DNA of 64,000 nucleotides from Chitinophaga sp. CF418 (GTDB taxonomy: Bacteria > Bacteroidota > Bacteroidia > Chitinophagales > Chitinophagaceae), in the NCBI RefSeq assembly GCF_900142925.1, contig NZ_FRCN01000001.1, positions 186,001 through 250,000 on the forward strand. The letters are read 5' to 3'. The translations under genes were made by a program, and so were the position numbers. Below the pieces are notes generated by a model, which did not search any database, was not told the origin of the DNA, and saw only the letters and a list, made by a program, of their open reading frames with translations. Of this stretch, positions 17,643 through 25,389 are shown piece by piece. Positions within the stretch are counted from its first letter, which is position 1. Every line of letters starts with the position of its first letter.

Positions 17643-18299
17643 ATGTATAAAGCTGGATTGTTTTCCCTAATTTTACATGCAATCGCCAGCCCATCTAAAT
17701 CCAACAACGTGTTTGAAGCATTCAGGAAATACATCCGGGAGAAAAGTAATGTCACTGAAGAAGACCTGGTACAGATCGAGGCCGTATGCCAGTACAAGAA
17801 ACTGCGCAAACGGCAGTACCTGCTGCAGGAAGGGGATGTATGGAAATACAACGCCTTCATCGTAAAAGGATGCCTGCGCACTTATACCGTAGATGATAAA
17901 GGCAACGAGCATATCCTCAACTTTGCCACTGAGAACTGGTGGACCGGCGACCGCGAAAGCCTGCAAACCGGCAATCCATCCGCATACAACATTGACGCCC
18001 TGGAAGACGCGGAGATCATCCTGATCACCAAAACAAACTTTGACCAGCTTTGCAACGACATCCCGGCCTTCAATGACATGGTCAATGCCATCCTGCAGAG
18101 AAGCTTCATAGCCTCCCAAAGCCGCATCCATACATTCCTCAGCCTGAGTGCTGAAGAAAAATACCAGGCGTTCCTCCAAAAATATCCCCAGCTTGTCATG
18201 CGGGTGCCACAGGGCATGATCGCTTCTTACCTGGGCGTCACCCCCGAAACACTCAGCCGGGTACGCAAGCAATCCAGCAAAGGCCACCGTCCCTCCTGA
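17643..18299 (+). CDS. Crp/Fnr family transcriptional regulator
   Basis: 218 residues from the ATG at 17643. Homologues I recall begin near the GTG at 17709 (then 196 residues), which also fits a TAATTTTA box at 17668-17675, so the true start may be there. A cyclic-nucleotide-binding-like beta-roll (KLRKRQYLLQEGDVWKYNAFIVKGCLRTY) is followed by the dimer helix and a helix-turn-helix (MIASYLGVTPETLSRVRKQ). The recognition helix has the E-xx-SR pattern that in E. coli FNR reads TTGAT. No N-terminal FNR cysteine cluster is present, so oxygen sensing is not implied. Best candidate to bind the FNR-type boxes in this region (inference). Confidence 0.88.
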   Translation: MYKAGLFSLILHAIASPSKSNNVFEAFRKYIREKSNVTEEDLVQIEAVCQYKKLRKRQYLLQEGDVWKYNAFIVKGCLRTYTVDDKGNEHILNFATENWWTGDRESLQTGNPSAYNIDALEDAEIILITKTNFDQLCNDIPAFNDMVNAILQRSFIASQSRIHTFLSLSAEEKYQAFLQKYPQLVMRVPQGMIASYLGVTPETLSRVRKQSSKGHRPS

Positions 18300-18305
18300 C
18301 CATAC

Positions 18306-18319
18306 TTGATCCAAATCAA
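18306..18319. promoter_or_regulatory. FNR-type box, perfect half-sites, upstream of the 18376 gene
   Basis: TTGATCCAAATCAA fits TTGAT-N4-ATCAA at all ten fixed positions. It lies 7 bases after the Crp/Fnr stop codon and 44 bases before a -7-like box. Confidence 0.7.
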
Positions 18320-18363
18320 TTCCGATCTTACGATACATCAATGGCGGCCCATAAACATTGCCG

Positions 18364-18371
18364 GACCTTTG
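18364..18371 (+). promoter_or_regulatory. -7-like box GACCTTTG for the 18376 gene
   Basis: nAnnTTTG octamer ending 4 bases before the ATG at 18376, so the transcript would be leaderless. 44 bases separate it from the FNR-type box. Confidence 0.5.
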
Positions 18372-18375
18372 ATAC

Positions 18376-18750
18376 ATGAAAAGTCATTTCGGTATCAAAA
18401 CGATCCTGTTAAAAGTAAGCCGCACTACACAATCTGTCCTGCAAACATTGCTGGAAGGGTACCTCCAGGCCAGGCAGATCCTGGTAGACCCGGGGCTCAC
18501 TGTGTATCAATTACCGGATGGTACCATTGTTGAATTATACGGCTCCGGCGCAAGTTATCCTCCTTTCTTATTCCAGCACAGCGATATCGTAATCGGCTAC
18601 CGGGTGGGTAATCTTACCCAGGCCATGCAGATGCTCCTGAAGACCGGGGCCCGACAGTTAAGCGAGGTAGTAACCATCACCTCCCGGAATTGTTATTGCT
18701 TTATGTTGTTAAATGGTACGCAGGTCATTGGCCTCTACCAGTTAAGTTAA
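18376..18750 (+). CDS. small VOC-like protein of unknown function
   Basis: 124 residues, no signal peptide. I do not recognise a named family. The second half (HSDIVIGYRVGNLTQAMQMLLKTGARQL, then a strand ending NGTQVIGLYQ) resembles one beta-alpha-beta-beta-beta half of a VOC/glyoxalase fold; the metal ligands are not obvious. A perfect FNR-type box and a -7-like box directly upstream place it in the same putative regulon as the hydrolase, SDR/VOC and SnoaL genes. It converges on the second Crp/Fnr gene with a 9-base gap. Confidence 0.68.
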   Translation: MKSHFGIKTILLKVSRTTQSVLQTLLEGYLQARQILVDPGLTVYQLPDGTIVELYGSGASYPPFLFQHSDIVIGYRVGNLTQAMQMLLKTGARQLSEVVTITSRNCYCFMLLNGTQVIGLYQLS

Positions 18751-18759
18751 ACGACAGCC

Positions 18760-19518
18760 TCACCGTCCCTGCCAGCTCTTCCGGATGCGGCTCAGTGTCT
18801 CTGGTTTAATACCCAGGTAACAGGCGATCATGTTCTGCGAAAACCGTTTCACATAAGCGGGCCAGTTAGTAAGCAGGTCCAGGTACCGTTCTTCTGCACT
18901 CATACCGAGCGCCGTGTGCAACCGCAGCTGGCTACGCGACAACTGGCAATGATGATCATGCTCCAAAAACGCGCGAAACGCGGGAATAGCAGCGCACAGC
19001 GCCCCGATCTGCTGCCGGCTGCCGCTGAGTATCTCCATCTGTTCCAGGGCCTCAATATGATACCCCGAAGGCCTGCCGGTATGGAAACTTTCCCTGTCAC
19101 CCAGCCAGCTCTTTTCCGTATCAAAACAAAGGATAGTCTCCTGCCCTTTTGCATTGACGGCATACATCCGTGCCGCTCCCCGCAAAATAAACCCCAGGTG
19201 CCGGCATACATCTCCTTCCTGCAAAAAGTATTGCCGCCTACGCAAACGCCTGTACTGCAACCCATCCATCAGCTGCTGCTTTTCAATGTCCGTTAGCCGC
19301 AACCCGGTACAAGTTTTCAACGCCTGAAAGAATGTATGATAGCCATGACCGGGCAGGCAGGGAATTTCCAGGCGGGGATCCACGCTGTCCGGTGTAGCAT
19401 CATAGGCAGTATAAAGCTGGTTGGATGCAATATATAAATTAGAGCCCTGCATAAAATGATTTACCCGGAACATAACGAATGAGGTACCGATTTGGGAAAG
19501 CATTGAGAAATAATGCAT
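18760..19518 (-). CDS. Crp/Fnr family regulator with extended N-terminus
   Basis: 252 residues from the ATG at 19518. The recognisable effector domain (YRRLRRRQYFLQEGDVCRHLGFILRGAARMYAV) begins only near residue 85, leaving an extension of about 70 residues not seen in the other Crp/Fnr protein here. The helix-turn-helix MIACYLGIKPETLSRIRKS has the same E-xx-SR recognition residues as the protein at 17643. The two proteins are clearly related, e.g. WLGDRESFHTGRPSGYHIEALE against WTGDRESLQTGNPSAYNIDALE. A CATCTTTG -7-like box (19528-19535, minus strand) ends 9 bases before this ATG, supporting it as the start. Confidence 0.84.
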   Translation of the reverse strand: MHYFSMLSQIGTSFVMFRVNHFMQGSNLYIASNQLYTAYDATPDSVDPRLEIPCLPGHGYHTFFQALKTCTGLRLTDIEKQQLMDGLQYRRLRRRQYFLQEGDVCRHLGFILRGAARMYAVNAKGQETILCFDTEKSWLGDRESFHTGRPSGYHIEALEQMEILSGSRQQIGALCAAIPAFRAFLEHDHHCQLSRSQLRLHTALGMSAEERYLDLLTNWPAYVKRFSQNMIACYLGIKPETLSRIRKSWQGR

Positions 19519-19766
19519 TGCGTTTTGCAAAGATGCCGTATTTGCGAAATATCGCGAATTTTTGATGGGAATGAGGTCCGGAATATTGGACGGACTGTCG
19601 GATCTCCCGGGTACAGAAGCACCAGACGCGCAAAACTAGTAAAGGCATCACGGAAGCGGAGGCTCGTAGTAGTTTGTTATTTTCCCCCTCTTTTTTTAAG
19701 AAAATCCCCCCCCTCCCGCTCCAGAATACCCGGTAACTTTAAGTACTCACAATAAAACCACTTGTT

Positions 19767-20807
19767 ATGAAAAAATTAATGAACGCCCTGTACATTTCAG
19801 GTTGCATCCTGTTTTTGGGTAGCTGCACTAAAACCAATAATCAGATAGTTGAACCCTCCGACGACGCCAATCCTCCTGTAGTATCCACTGAATCTGTCGG
19901 CGCAGCAAGTATTTCCGGATTAAATTGGGCCGACGGAAGAGATAATTTTGTAGATGGCTGGGTGATCCCCTCTGGTTTAACGGCCAGTGACAGCTATAGT
20001 ACCGTGGCCGCCAAAACAGATGCTATTCTTAACGGTTTTTCGAGCGCGGTAAATGGAGTAAACACTATACGCATTCCGGTTAATCCGCCTTCTGTAGCCG
20101 AAAGTTGGTGGGGAAGTTATACAGGGGCTATTGATAAAGCCACCAGTAAGGGTTGGAAAGTTATTATCGCCTGCTGGGAAAGCGCCTCCTCGAAGGATGG
20201 TGTAATTGATAACACTACCGACTTCTGGAATATGTGGACTACCATTGTAAATAAATACCAGGGTAACAGTAATGTATACTTTGAGCCGTTTAATGAACCG
20301 CATGGATATACGTTGAGTCAATTGACTGGTATATATGCACAGTTCCTTTCAAATTTCCCTAATGTTCCAAAAGGCAGAATCATACTGGATGGTCAGGGCT
20401 ATTCTGAAAATGTTACCGGTGTTGGTGCTGATAGCCGGTTTAGCAGTTGTTTGCTGGGGCTTCATAACTATGCTTACTGGGCTACCCACAGTGCCGCTGA
20501 TTGGAGGACCGACTGGAGAAACCGTATAGGTAGTTATGGAAACCGCACGGTTATAACTGAATTCGGCGCCACCATGAATTCAGGGAAAGATTACCAAAAT
20601 GGTTCACAATCTGATAATGAAATTGCCTATATCGTTTCAACCAGCGACGTTTGCAGGAACGATAAAATTGCAAGCGTTTATTGGCCAGGCTTGCGCGACA
20701 ACGATTCCTATAGCTTGTTAAAGCGCGGAGGCAGTGGTACCAGTATTACTATTTCTACAGTGAATTCCTCCGGCGTTTTCAGGTTACGTTATGGTTGGGG
20801 GTTATAA
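19767..20807 (+). CDS. GH5 family glycoside hydrolase, lipoprotein
   Basis: 346 residues. A lipoprotein signal (LFLGSC, lipidated Cys20) suggests anchoring in the outer or inner membrane facing the periplasm or surface. The (beta/alpha)8 barrel carries the GH5 acid/base Glu177 in FEPFNEPHG and the nucleophile Glu265 in VITEFGA; IRIPVN and LHNYAYW fit conserved strands. GH5 enzymes of this type cleave beta-1,4-glucans or mannans. No SusC/SusD pair or other glycan-utilisation genes accompany it in the window, so it is not in a typical PUL. A near-consensus TAACTTTA box lies about 25 bases upstream of the ATG. Confidence 0.88.
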   Translation: MKKLMNALYISGCILFLGSCTKTNNQIVEPSDDANPPVVSTESVGAASISGLNWADGRDNFVDGWVIPSGLTASDSYSTVAAKTDAILNGFSSAVNGVNTIRIPVNPPSVAESWWGSYTGAIDKATSKGWKVIIACWESASSKDGVIDNTTDFWNMWTTIVNKYQGNSNVYFEPFNEPHGYTLSQLTGIYAQFLSNFPNVPKGRIILDGQGYSENVTGVGADSRFSSCLLGLHNYAYWATHSAADWRTDWRNRIGSYGNRTVITEFGATMNSGKDYQNGSQSDNEIAYIVSTSDVCRNDKIASVYWPGLRDNDSYSLLKRGGSGTSITISTVNSSGVFRLRYGWGL

Positions 20808-20826
20808 ATGCATTCCGCCAAAGAAT

Positions 20827-20852
20827 AGAGGTTGTATAATCTCTTTTTATTT
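20827..20852 (+). terminator. intrinsic terminator after the GH5 gene
   Basis: AGAGGTT at 20827-20833 pairs with AATCTCT at 20838-20844 (one G-U), followed by TTTTATTT, 20 bases after the stop codon. Confidence 0.65.
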
Positions 20853-21061
20853 ACGCTAAGTAGCTTCGGTTTCAGTATGGGATGACAGTCGGCGCCTCTC
20901 TGGATGTCGATTTAGCGTTGTCAAGCGAATAGGGGCTGGATATAGATTGGACAGCATCGGTCGTATCGCCGGAGAGCCGAAGGCCCGCCATTCCGATCTG
21001 AAACCGGGTGCTATTTCCGCTGTCGCTCTTATTAGTTACGCGCCTGGCTTATCAGATGAAA

Positions 21062-21096
21062 GGAGGTTGCATCAAATTACTTCTGATACAACCTCC
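21062..21096. terminator. hairpin before the 3' end of the GT1 gene
   Basis: A 13-base arm (21062-21074) pairs with 21084-21096 with one mismatch around a 9-base loop. T-rich sequence follows on the plus strand, TTTCAT on the minus strand. Probably ends the leftward glycosyltransferase transcript and backs up the GH5 terminator. Confidence 0.6.
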
Positions 21097-21127
21097 ATTT
21101 ATTTTCATTTATGGCTACAAGCTATAT

Positions 21128-22462
21128 TTACTGCGCAACTTCGCTGGCAGCATGCGCCTTTATCAGCTGGGCAACATACCCAGCACTCGTTTCTATCGCA
21201 TTGTATGTATTTATTTCATCCGCCAGCCGGGTGATATGTTCCTTGTAAGAGCTGTCAGTAAGCACCTTATTCACCGCATCTTTCACCTGCTCTGATGTAG
21301 GCGTATCCGTAGCCAGGTTGAGACCCAGTTTAAAGTAGCCTATACGCGCACACACTTCACTCTTTCCTTCATGAATACCGGCAGCTACCATTGGCAATTT
21401 ATGTTTAATGCTCAACAGCGTACCGCCATATCCTCCATTTGTTATATAAACGCTGGCATAAGGCATGATCTCGTCAAATGGAATATAATCCTCCACAATG
21501 ATATTATCGTGCGGATATTGCGCTCGTAATGCGGCTGTCTGATTATTGGCAGTTGCAGTCACCACCAGTACATCAGAACCCTTAAAGGCTTCCAGCGTCG
21601 GGATGATCAGTTTATTGATATCTTTCTCCACAGTGCCCTGTGTCAGCAGTACTACTTTCTTATATTTTTTCAGCCGCTCGTCAAACCACTGAGTTGTTTT
21701 TTGGTTGCCGGAATACGCCATTAGCGCCCCTACAAAACGGACGTTCTTTCCTATATCACTTCGTTCGTATTCGAAAGAAGGTGTTCCTATCTGGAGATAT
21801 AAAGTCGCTTCACGTATCAGCAGATCAAAAAGGAAGCTCCTTTCGTGAGGGATATTATACCCGTCCAGGATGGCATCAAATGTATCGATCGACTTTTTGA
21901 ACACCACATCTGACATTAGCTTCCTTAACTCTGCGTATTGTGCTTGCTCCGCTTCAGTAGTGGCCGGCGGCATGGCCATGCCATAAGGTGCAAGATCAAC
22001 AGAGTTCTCTGCCAGAGGAACGATACCTATTGAAAGTACAGGAATGTTCATCCCGGATCTCACAAAAGGAATAGCAGTAAATACAGAGTCTGCGATCATA
22101 ATATCAAAGGGGAAAGACTGATAGATGTCTTTGATATCTTCATAATACTCAGACGATCTTTTGGCGAAAACTTCCACCATATCAAAGTCCAGCTTTGCAC
22201 CGGGATCGTTGATGGATGCCCTTTCAGGAAAGATGGTGCCGATATTGTCCTGGTTAACATCCATTGCTTTTACAAAGGGATAATGCTGAATACCCAGTTT
22301 CTCCAGTTTCTTTGTAAATAGAGGGGAAGCATACCACCGTACATCACAGCCAGATACCTGTAAATGTTTTGCCAGTCCGGTCAGTGGGTTAAAATGTCCG
22401 TCGGCAGGTACAGTGCCAAAAAGGATCTTTTTGCCTTTTAATTGTTGGTCGTGCTTTGTCAT
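21128..22462 (-). CDS. GT1 family (MGT-type) glycosyltransferase
   Basis: 444 residues with the two-domain GT-B fold. The N-terminal domain starts KILFGTVPADGHFNPLTGLAKHL, the acceptor-side motif of macrolide/flavonoid-type glycosyltransferases. The C-terminal nucleotide-sugar domain shows VLLTQGTV, the ITNGGYGGTLLSIKHKLPMVA segment (the HCG..S..E-type donor-binding loop with Asn for His) and a closing helix region. It probably transfers a sugar from a UDP- or dTDP-sugar to a small lipophilic acceptor. A TAACTTTG -7 box (22562-22569, minus) lies about 100 bases upstream. No biosynthetic cluster surrounds it. Confidence 0.87.
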   Translation of the reverse strand: MTKHDQQLKGKKILFGTVPADGHFNPLTGLAKHLQVSGCDVRWYASPLFTKKLEKLGIQHYPFVKAMDVNQDNIGTIFPERASINDPGAKLDFDMVEVFAKRSSEYYEDIKDIYQSFPFDIMIADSVFTAIPFVRSGMNIPVLSIGIVPLAENSVDLAPYGMAMPPATTEAEQAQYAELRKLMSDVVFKKSIDTFDAILDGYNIPHERSFLFDLLIREATLYLQIGTPSFEYERSDIGKNVRFVGALMAYSGNQKTTQWFDERLKKYKKVVLLTQGTVEKDINKLIIPTLEAFKGSDVLVVTATANNQTAALRAQYPHDNIIVEDYIPFDEIMPYASVYITNGGYGGTLLSIKHKLPMVAAGIHEGKSEVCARIGYFKLGLNLATDTPTSEQVKDAVNKVLTDSSYKEHITRLADEINTYNAIETSAGYVAQLIKAHAASEVAQ

Positions 22463-22759
22463 TACTGAAATGTTGTTTGCTGATTAATGAGGTCTGTTAT
22501 TGTATATACTTGACAGTTATACCTTATTCCGTATCCTGTTTTTGGGGGAAATGGTACAGGGCAAAGTTATAGCTGGTGCAACGAAGCGCTTATCCCCGAA
22601 TCCGGTCAAAAGGCATCCCCTAATTCAGGACAGACACTATACAATGGTGGCTCCCTAACAGGGATGAACAACGGGAGATGGAATGGTTATGAGATGCGAA
22701 GGACCTACCCCTTTCCATGAAGGGAATGCCACTTATTCACATTGAAAGGATGCGGTAAA
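22463..22759. other. intergenic stretch upstream of the GT1 gene
   Basis: 297 bases between two leftward genes. It carries the -7 box of the GT1 gene at 22562-22569. No gene, repeat or hairpin terminator is evident elsewhere in it. Confidence 0.5.
22562..22569 (-). promoter_or_regulatory. -7 box TAACTTTG for the GT1 gene
   Basis: Minus-strand exact match to TAnnTTTG, about 100 bases upstream of the ATG at 22462. No TTTG element at the expected spacing. Confidence 0.5.
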
Positions 22760-24916
22760 CTATTTCTTCCCGCTGAGGATGCGTTTTACTGCTTTACCCA
22801 GCTTATTCAGATTGGCCAGCTGCTCCTGGATAGGCGCCAGCGTAAGGTCTTCAGGTTGCACACCTGCTTCTATGTAATCCATCTCTGTTTGCTCAGGATA
22901 GATCAGCACAATATTATTGGCGGAGAAATGCTTGCTTAAACGTCCCGGCATACCATCCATGTAAGGATGATGAGAGAGTGTTCCTTTACGGGCAGCTACC
23001 ACCATGAGGAGATCATTTTTGGTGATATCCTTTTCAAGCTTCAACAGCTCTTCGATGTTGCTGAATTGTTTGAAGGTAATTTCTATACTCAGTTTAAACT
23101 GTTGCAGATAGGCTTCTACAGCGGATTGTGTTTTGGCACAACAACACAACAGCAACCTCGCTCCTATCTGCTTACTGAGCAGGAAAACCTTTTGTATATA
23201 ATGCAGAAAGCCTATTTCATATTCAGCATTCTTAGGCATGACCAGCACCAGTTTACGGGTGGCGTTCAGCGGATAGTGGAAATCGCACACATAGATGTTC
23301 TCCCACACACTCTGTAATACGTTGTCGAGCGTTGTACCGAAGATAGAGCCAAAGAGGCGCTCTGTTGTAGTGGTTTTATCTGTCCAGCCCAGCACTACAT
23401 CCGTGATCATCAGTTCTTTTGCAGCGCGTGCAATACCATCAGAAACGTTCAGGTCAATTCGCGTTACGGCCTGCACTCTACTTTCTGTAGCCCCCGCGTA
23501 CATAACAGCTGCCTCCATGATCTTGCCGGTAAGCGCCACCTTCTGTTTTGCCTCTTCACCATCCTGTACTACGGCCAGCGGATAAATGGGCGTATTGGCA
23601 TCGGGATCTTTGATCATCAGGGCAAAATCCAGCAGCGATTCCATATGTCCCTGCCGGGAAATAGGCACCAGCAATCTTTCGGGCATCTCTTCCTCCACAG
23701 GTTTCCGCTCTGCTTCCACAATAGCCAGTTTACGGCCTGCACTTTCTGTTACGAAAGAACTTACCAGGCAGGTAACCAGGATCAGCACCACGGTACCGTT
23801 CAGCACATTCTCATTGATGATGCCCATGTTGAACCCTATCAGTATCACAGCGATCGTAGCGGCAGCATGTGAACCGCTCAATCCGAATATTACATTACGT
23901 TGTGTAGGCGTATAACCAAATGAAAGTTGTGTAAAGAATGCTGCGCACCATTTGCTGACCAGCGCCATCACTGTAAGCACACCTGCTATCATCAGGGCTT
24001 CGGGGCCTTTCAGCAATACCCGCAGGTCTACCAACATCCCTACGCTGATCAGAAAGAAGGGAATGAACAGGGCATTGCCTGTGAACTCTATCCTATTCAT
24101 GAGCGGGGAAGTGTGCGGTATCAGCTGGTTCAGGGCAAGGCCTGCCAGGAAAGCGCCGATGATACCTTCCACACCTGCCAGTTCAGCCAGGAAGGCTGAC
24201 AGAAATACCAGCGCCAGTACGAAGATGAAGTGGGATGTTTTATCGTCTTTGATCTTTTTGAAGAACCAACGCCCTATCAACGGGAATATCCAGAGTATAA
24301 TAGCGCCAAACACAACGAGGGATACAGATAGGCGTACCCAGAAATGCGTATTCAGGTTGCCCGCCGCGGCACCGGTAATGACCGCAAGTATCACCAGTAC
24401 AGCTGTATCGGTAATAATAGTGCCTCCTACAGCTACGGTGACAGCTTCATTTTTGGTGATGCCCAAACGGCTGGCCAATGGGTACGCCACCAGTGTATGC
24501 GTAGAAAACATACTGGATACCAGCAAGGAAGCCATGAAATTGAAGTGCAGCAGGTAAGTGCAGATAAGATATCCTAAAATAAGCGGAATGAAAAAGGTAA
24601 ATGCGCCAAAGACGAGACTGCGGTTACGGTTCTTCCTGAACTCAGTCATATCCAGCTCCAGGCCGGCAAGGAACATGATGTAGAGTAAACCGGCCTTTCC
24701 AAACAGGTCAATACTCCCCTTCTCAATGATCTTGAACCCATGGTCGCCAATAGCCATCCCCGCCAGTATCAGACCTATAATACTCGGAATACGGAACTTA
24801 CGGAGTATGATAGGGGCTAATAGGATGATAAACAATACCAAAGAGAAAATGGGAACTGGATCTTTTAACGGTAAACTAATATCCATCAACAATTTAGTGC
24901 CGTTCAATACATTCAT
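22760..24916 (-). CDS. Kef-type cation:proton antiporter with C-terminal Usp domains
   Basis: 718 residues. Residues about 20-410 form a CPA2-type Na+/H+ exchanger domain of some 12 membrane helices (PSIIGLILAGMAIGDHGF, FLAGLELDMTEF, GVEGIIGAFLAGLALNQL). Instead of a TrkA-N domain the cytosolic tail (about 430-718) holds two universal-stress-like domains, beginning ERLLVPISRQGHMESLLDFAL and ATRKLVLVMPKNAEYEIGF. The first keeps a G-x2-G-x9-G-like nucleotide-binding stretch around GSIFGTT. It exports K+ or Na+ against protons, and the tail probably regulates it by nucleotide binding (inference). The ATG at 24886 is an alternative start. Leftward and monocistronic, divergent from clpS. Confidence 0.9.
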   Translation of the reverse strand: MNVLNGTKLLMDISLPLKDPVPIFSLVLFIILLAPIILRKFRIPSIIGLILAGMAIGDHGFKIIEKGSIDLFGKAGLLYIMFLAGLELDMTEFRKNRNRSLVFGAFTFFIPLILGYLICTYLLHFNFMASLLVSSMFSTHTLVAYPLASRLGITKNEAVTVAVGGTIITDTAVLVILAVITGAAAGNLNTHFWVRLSVSLVVFGAIILWIFPLIGRWFFKKIKDDKTSHFIFVLALVFLSAFLAELAGVEGIIGAFLAGLALNQLIPHTSPLMNRIEFTGNALFIPFFLISVGMLVDLRVLLKGPEALMIAGVLTVMALVSKWCAAFFTQLSFGYTPTQRNVIFGLSGSHAAATIAVILIGFNMGIINENVLNGTVVLILVTCLVSSFVTESAGRKLAIVEAERKPVEEEMPERLLVPISRQGHMESLLDFALMIKDPDANTPIYPLAVVQDGEEAKQKVALTGKIMEAAVMYAGATESRVQAVTRIDLNVSDGIARAAKELMITDVVLGWTDKTTTTERLFGSIFGTTLDNVLQSVWENIYVCDFHYPLNATRKLVLVMPKNAEYEIGFLHYIQKVFLLSKQIGARLLLCCCAKTQSAVEAYLQQFKLSIEITFKQFSNIEELLKLEKDITKNDLLMVVAARKGTLSHHPYMDGMPGRLSKHFSANNIVLIYPEQTEMDYIEAGVQPEDLTLAPIQEQLANLNKLGKAVKRILSGKK

Positions 24917-25052
24917 AACCTACGCTTCTAGTGACCACAATAATAACAATTATCAGCCAATGCCTACCTATTATGTTAAACACATGATTTTCAAATTCCC
25001 TGCTGTAGCATCAGTTTAAAACTTTCCTATTTAATTTAACGATTATTAGCCG

Positions 25053-25060
25053 TAGTTTTG
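25053..25060 (+). promoter_or_regulatory. -7 box TAGTTTTG for clpS-aat
   Basis: Exact TAnnTTTG match, 20 bases before the clpS ATG. Confidence 0.6.
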
Positions 25061-25080
25061 TGTAAAGTTTCTACCGGATT

Positions 25081-25389
25081 ATGAGCCAGCGTAAGCAAAC
25101 AGGCACGCAAACAAAAGAATGGGAAGATGTATTGGTGGCTGAAGATGAGCAGTTCCCTTTCAGCCTCATTGTATGGAATGATGAGGTCAACACCTTTGAC
25201 TGGGTGATTCAATCTTTGATTGAAGTGTGTGACCATTCCCCTGAACAGGCTGAACAATGTGCTTTGATCATTCACCACAATGGCAAATATGCCGTGAAGC
25301 AAGGTGAATTCTCCCGTCTTCGCCCTATGTGTGAAGCGCTGCTCGACAGGGGCATCAGCGCTACTCTTGAAGAAGCGGTAGAAAGCTAA
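25081..25389 (+). CDS. clpS: ClpS adaptor of the ClpAP/ClpCP protease
   Basis: 102 residues. Adaptor that binds N-degron substrates (N-terminal Leu, Phe, Trp, Tyr) and hands them to the Clp ATPase. Typical ClpS core: PFSLIVWNDEVNTFDWVIQSLIEVCDHSPEQAEQCALIIHHNGK, where the Asn-Asp pair and the following helix form the hydrophobic N-residue pocket, then FSRLRPMCEALLDRGISATLE. Its stop codon overlaps the ATG of aat by one base (TAATG), so the two genes are translationally coupled. Aat creates the very N-degrons ClpS reads, so the operon unites successive steps of one pathway. Confidence 0.95.
   Translation: MSQRKQTGTQTKEWEDVLVAEDEQFPFSLIVWNDEVNTFDWVIQSLIEVCDHSPEQAEQCALIIHHNGKYAVKQGEFSRLRPMCEALLDRGISATLEEAVES

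Larger units (their letters stand above)
20808..21127. other. intergenic stretch between the GH5 and GT1 genes
   Basis: 320 bases between two convergent genes, with a weak terminator near each end (20827-20844 and 21062-21096). The middle (about 20900-21060) is open on the plus strand without a recognisable protein, and I see no gene in it. Confidence 0.5.

Noticed and set aside
20947..21234. 95-codon plus-strand open frame after the GH5 gene
   Set aside because: Second half overlaps the GT1 gene end and a terminator hairpin; no recognisable protein.
19767..22462. Polysaccharide utilisation locus around the GH5 gene
   Set aside because: No SusC/SusD-like pair, sulfatase or hybrid regulator; only one glycoside hydrolase and one small-molecule glycosyltransferase.
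8213..22759. Integrative island with attachment sites
   Set aside because: No integrase and no direct repeat of the tRNA-Val 3' end could be found near the right boundary.
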